From positions 1 to 8,153 of the forward strand of contig JALWRJ010000094.1 of the NCBI GenBank assembly GCA_026994125.1: a DNA stretch of 8,153 nt, written 5' to 3'. Numbering within the stretch: the stretch's first letter is position 1; each line of letters opens with the position of its first letter. The stretch comes from Cyclobacteriaceae bacterium (lineage in GTDB: Bacteria > Bacteroidota > Bacteroidia > Cytophagales > Cyclobacteriaceae). A program made the position numbers and the translations under genes. Below, piece after piece: positions 6,096 through 8,153 of the stretch. Under the pieces are notes generated by a model. The model saw nothing but the letters and a program-made list of their open reading frames with translations, was not told where the DNA came from and made no database searches.

Positions 6096-8153
6096 TTACG
6101 CTTTTTCTTCTCCTTCGTTCTCCTCGGTTGCAGGGGCTTCTTCTGCCTTAGGGGCTTCATCGGCTACTTCAGTATCCTTCTTTGCTTTGGTAGCTTTTTT
6201 AGCTTTTGGCTTAGCCTCTTCCTTGGGTGCCTCCTCGGTTACTTCAACCTCTTCAGCTTTTTCGGCTTTCTTTTTAGGGGCAGCTTTTTTGGCAGCCGGT
6301 TTATCCATTTGCTCTTTTAAAGCAGAAAGTGCCGACAAATCGCCTAAGCTGGAGGTGGCCTCCTGGTTGCTACTGGCAGCCGAAGATTTTTTCTTCGATG
6401 AAGATTTTTTCTTTGCTACAGGCTTCTCATCTTCTTTGTAGGTGGCAGTATGCGATAATAAAATACGTTTTTCTCCTTTCGAGAATTCAATTACTTTAAA
6501 ATCGAGTGAGTCGCCTACATTTGGCTTAGCGCCATCCTCTTTTACCAGGTTTTTAGCATTTGCAAAACCTTCGATACCGTAAGGCAACTCTAACACAGCA
6601 CCTTTATCGTTTTTGCTTAGAATTGTACATTTATGTACCGATCCAATTTCAAAAACTGTTTCAAAGGTATCCCAGGGGTTTTCTTCCAATTGTTTATGGC
6701 CAAGTGCTAATTTGCGGTTTTCCACATCTAGTTCGAGCACTTGAACCTCCAACTCCTCGCCTACAGCAATAAATTCTGAAGGGTGCTTAATTTTCTTAGT
6801 CCACGATAAATCGGATACGTGTACCAGTCCATCAATGCCTTCTTCCAGCTCAATAAACAAACCAAAGTTAGTTAGGTTACGTACCACTCCTTTGTGCTTG
6901 GTACCCACGGCATACTTAGCTACCACATCGGTTTTTAACCAAGGGTCTTCGGTAAGTTGCTTTATACCTAACGACATTTTGCGTTCTTCTCTATCCAGGG
7001 TAAGCACTACAGCCTCCATTTCATCGCCTACACTCATAAACTCAGATGGGGTACGCAAGTGCTGCGACCACGACATTTCTGAGACGTGTATCAGGCCTTC
7101 CACACCGGGTTGAATTTCTAAGAATGCACCGTAATCTGCTACATTTACAATAGTACCTTTTACCTTAGAACCCACTTCAAGGTTTTCGGCAAGTGCATCC
7201 CAAGGATGAGGTGTAAGTTGTTTCATGCCTAATGAGATACGTTTTTTGTCCTCATCAAACTCTAATACAACTACTTTTACGGTTTCGTCTAATTTAAGTA
7301 CTTCTTCAGGGTGGTTAATTCTACCCCACGAAATATCGGTAATGTGCAACAGGCCATCTACTCCACCCAGGTCGATAAATACACCAAAGTTGGTCATGTT
7401 TTTAATTACTCCTTCAAGTACCTGTCCTTTTTCAAGGTTGTTCAGTATTTCTACACGCTGTTCTTCCAGGTCTTTTTCGATAAGTACTTTGTGCGAAACC
7501 ACTACGTTGTCGTTGGTATAGTTAATTTTAACCACTTTAACTTCCATCGATTTACCTACATAAATATCGAAATCGCGGATGGGTTTAACATCGATTTGCG
7601 AGCCTGGTAAGAAGGCCTCTACACCAAATATATCTACAATAAGACCACCTTTGGTTCTTCGTTTTACAAAACCTTCTATCACTTTGTCATCATCGTGCGA
7701 AGCCTGGATATTTTCCCATGCTTTTACGATTTTGGCTTTTTTACGTGATAATACCAGTTGTCCTTTGCTATTTTCTTGTTCGTCCACATATACCTCTACC
7801 TTGTCTCCGGGTTTAAGGTCGGGCATATCTCTAAATTCGGAGGCTGATACCAACCCATCGGATTTAAAGCCAATGTTAAGGATTACATCGCGAGGGCTAA
7901 CGCTAACAACGGTCGCTTGCACTACTTCGCGCTCGGTTACCGTGCTTAATGTATCCTCGTACATTTTGGCCATTTCTTCCTTTTCTTTGTCCGAATAGCC
8001 TTCACCAAATCCTTTGGTAGCTACCGCATCCCAATCAAAGTCTTCAACGGGCACTTCTTCTTTTTTAGTGCTTGTTTTTTTTGCTTTTTTAGGCTTGGGC
8101 TCATCGGTAGGTTCGTTGGCTTCTACCGCTTTAGTTTCCTGTTCTTTTTTAGC
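6096..8153 (-). CDS. rpsA: Small-subunit ribosomal protein S1 (5' end beyond the window)
   Basis: The frame is open to the right edge, so the start is outside; 685 residues are visible. An internal GTG at 8054 is not the start, since the same frame continues for 33 more codons with S1-like acidic/basic sequence. S1 binds mRNA on the 30S subunit. Counting from the first visible residue, six S1 (OB-fold) domains lie at about 75-138, 157-222, 241-313, 328-399, 415-488 and 502-568. Domains 3-5 carry the canonical NFG(V/L)F(I)-(L/V)DGL(L/V)H(I/V)SD(I/L)SW pattern; domains 1, 2 and 6 are more divergent, as in other S1 proteins. A low-complexity Lys/Glu/Ala tail fills about 574-685, and the visible N-terminus is also Lys/Glu-rich. 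The gene ends with TAA at 6098-6096, before a strong terminator. Confidence 0.96.
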   Translation of the reverse strand, partial: AKKEQETKAVEANEPTDEPKPKKAKKTSTKKEEVPVEDFDWDAVATKGFGEGYSDKEKEEMAKMYEDTLSTVTEREVVQATVVSVSPRDVILNIGFKSDGLVSASEFRDMPDLKPGDKVEVYVDEQENSKGQLVLSRKKAKIVKAWENIQASHDDDKVIEGFVKRRTKGGLIVDIFGVEAFLPGSQIDVKPIRDFDIYVGKSMEVKVVKINYTNDNVVVSHKVLIEKDLEEQRVEILNNLEKGQVLEGVIKNMTNFGVFIDLGGVDGLLHITDISWGRINHPEEVLKLDETVKVVVLEFDEDKKRISLGMKQLTPHPWDALAENLEVGSKVKGTIVNVADYGAFLEIQPGVEGLIHVSEMSWSQHLRTPSEFMSVGDEMEAVVLTLDREERKMSLGIKQLTEDPWLKTDVVAKYAVGTKHKGVVRNLTNFGLFIELEEGIDGLVHVSDLSWTKKIKHPSEFIAVGEELEVQVLELDVENRKLALGHKQLEENPWDTFETVFEIGSVHKCTILSKNDKGAVLELPYGIEGFANAKNLVKEDGAKPNVGDSLDFKVIEFSKGEKRILLSHTATYKEDEKPVAKKKSSSKKKSSAASSNQEATSSLGDLSALSALKEQMDKPAAKKAAPKKKAEKAEEVEVTEEAPKEEAKPKAKKATKAKKDTEVADEAPKAEEAPATEENEGEEKA

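Noticed and set aside
6048..6441. Hydrophobic Phe/Leu-rich + strand frames that look like membrane proteins
   Set aside because: They are the reverse complement of the Lys/Glu-rich tail of S1; codons AAA, AAG and GAA read backwards give Phe, Leu and Ser.
7579..7998. 139-codon + strand frame opposite rpsA
   Set aside because: Its Ser/Thr-rich translation is the antisense of the S1 domains, which are certain.
8052..8054. GTG as the start of rpsA
   Set aside because: The frame stays open to the window edge through 33 further codons of typical Lys/Glu-rich sequence, so the gene is truncated by the window.

Overview
The window looks like chromosomal DNA of a Bacteroidota bacterium, perhaps of the Cytophagales; the phylum call is firm, the order is a guess. 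The evidence is a BshA-type bacillithiol glycosyltransferase, ribosomal protein S1 with lysine/glutamate-rich ends, a secreted TPR-CHAT protein, an almost complete absence of Shine-Dalgarno sequences, and exact copies of the phylum's -7 promoter element (TAnnTTTG) in the spaces upstream of several genes.

Layout. On the + strand, 1-525 is the 3' end of bshA, followed by a promoter (591-598) and a complete four-histidine-cluster membrane hydroxylase of the fatty-acid 2-hydroxylase type (617-1267). These converge on a minus-strand block that fills the rest of the window. Read in its own direction (right to left) the block is: rpsA (from beyond the right edge to 6096), a strong hairpin terminator (6042-6081), a promoter with both Bacteroidota elements (5998-6027), a possible 22-codon cysteine-containing ORF (5909-5977), a second promoter (5904-5935), tRNA-Cys(GCA) (5815-5884), its hairpin terminator (5785-5811), a promoter (5699-5706), then pyrR (5138-5686), pyrB (4225-5151, overlapping pyrR by 14 nt) and a 928-residue exported TPR-CHAT protein (1394-4180).

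Function. pyrR-pyrB is a pyrimidine biosynthesis unit. rpsA and tRNA-Cys are translation genes. bshA makes the first intermediate of the low-molecular-weight thiol bacillithiol. The hydroxylase probably modifies acyl chains of membrane lipids. The CHAT protein is a putative protease or scaffold outside the cytoplasm; it has no obvious link to the pyrimidine genes except that it lies 44 bp behind pyrB.

Most of the window is ordinary housekeeping sequence. The parts that deserve a second look are the intergenic region before tRNA-Cys (tandem promoters bracketing a short ORF with three Cys codons), the almost leaderless pyrR promoter, which leaves no room for a classical PyrR attenuator, and the exported CHAT protein with its His/Cys pair intact. 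No CRISPR array, insertion sequence, phage gene or integration site was seen.
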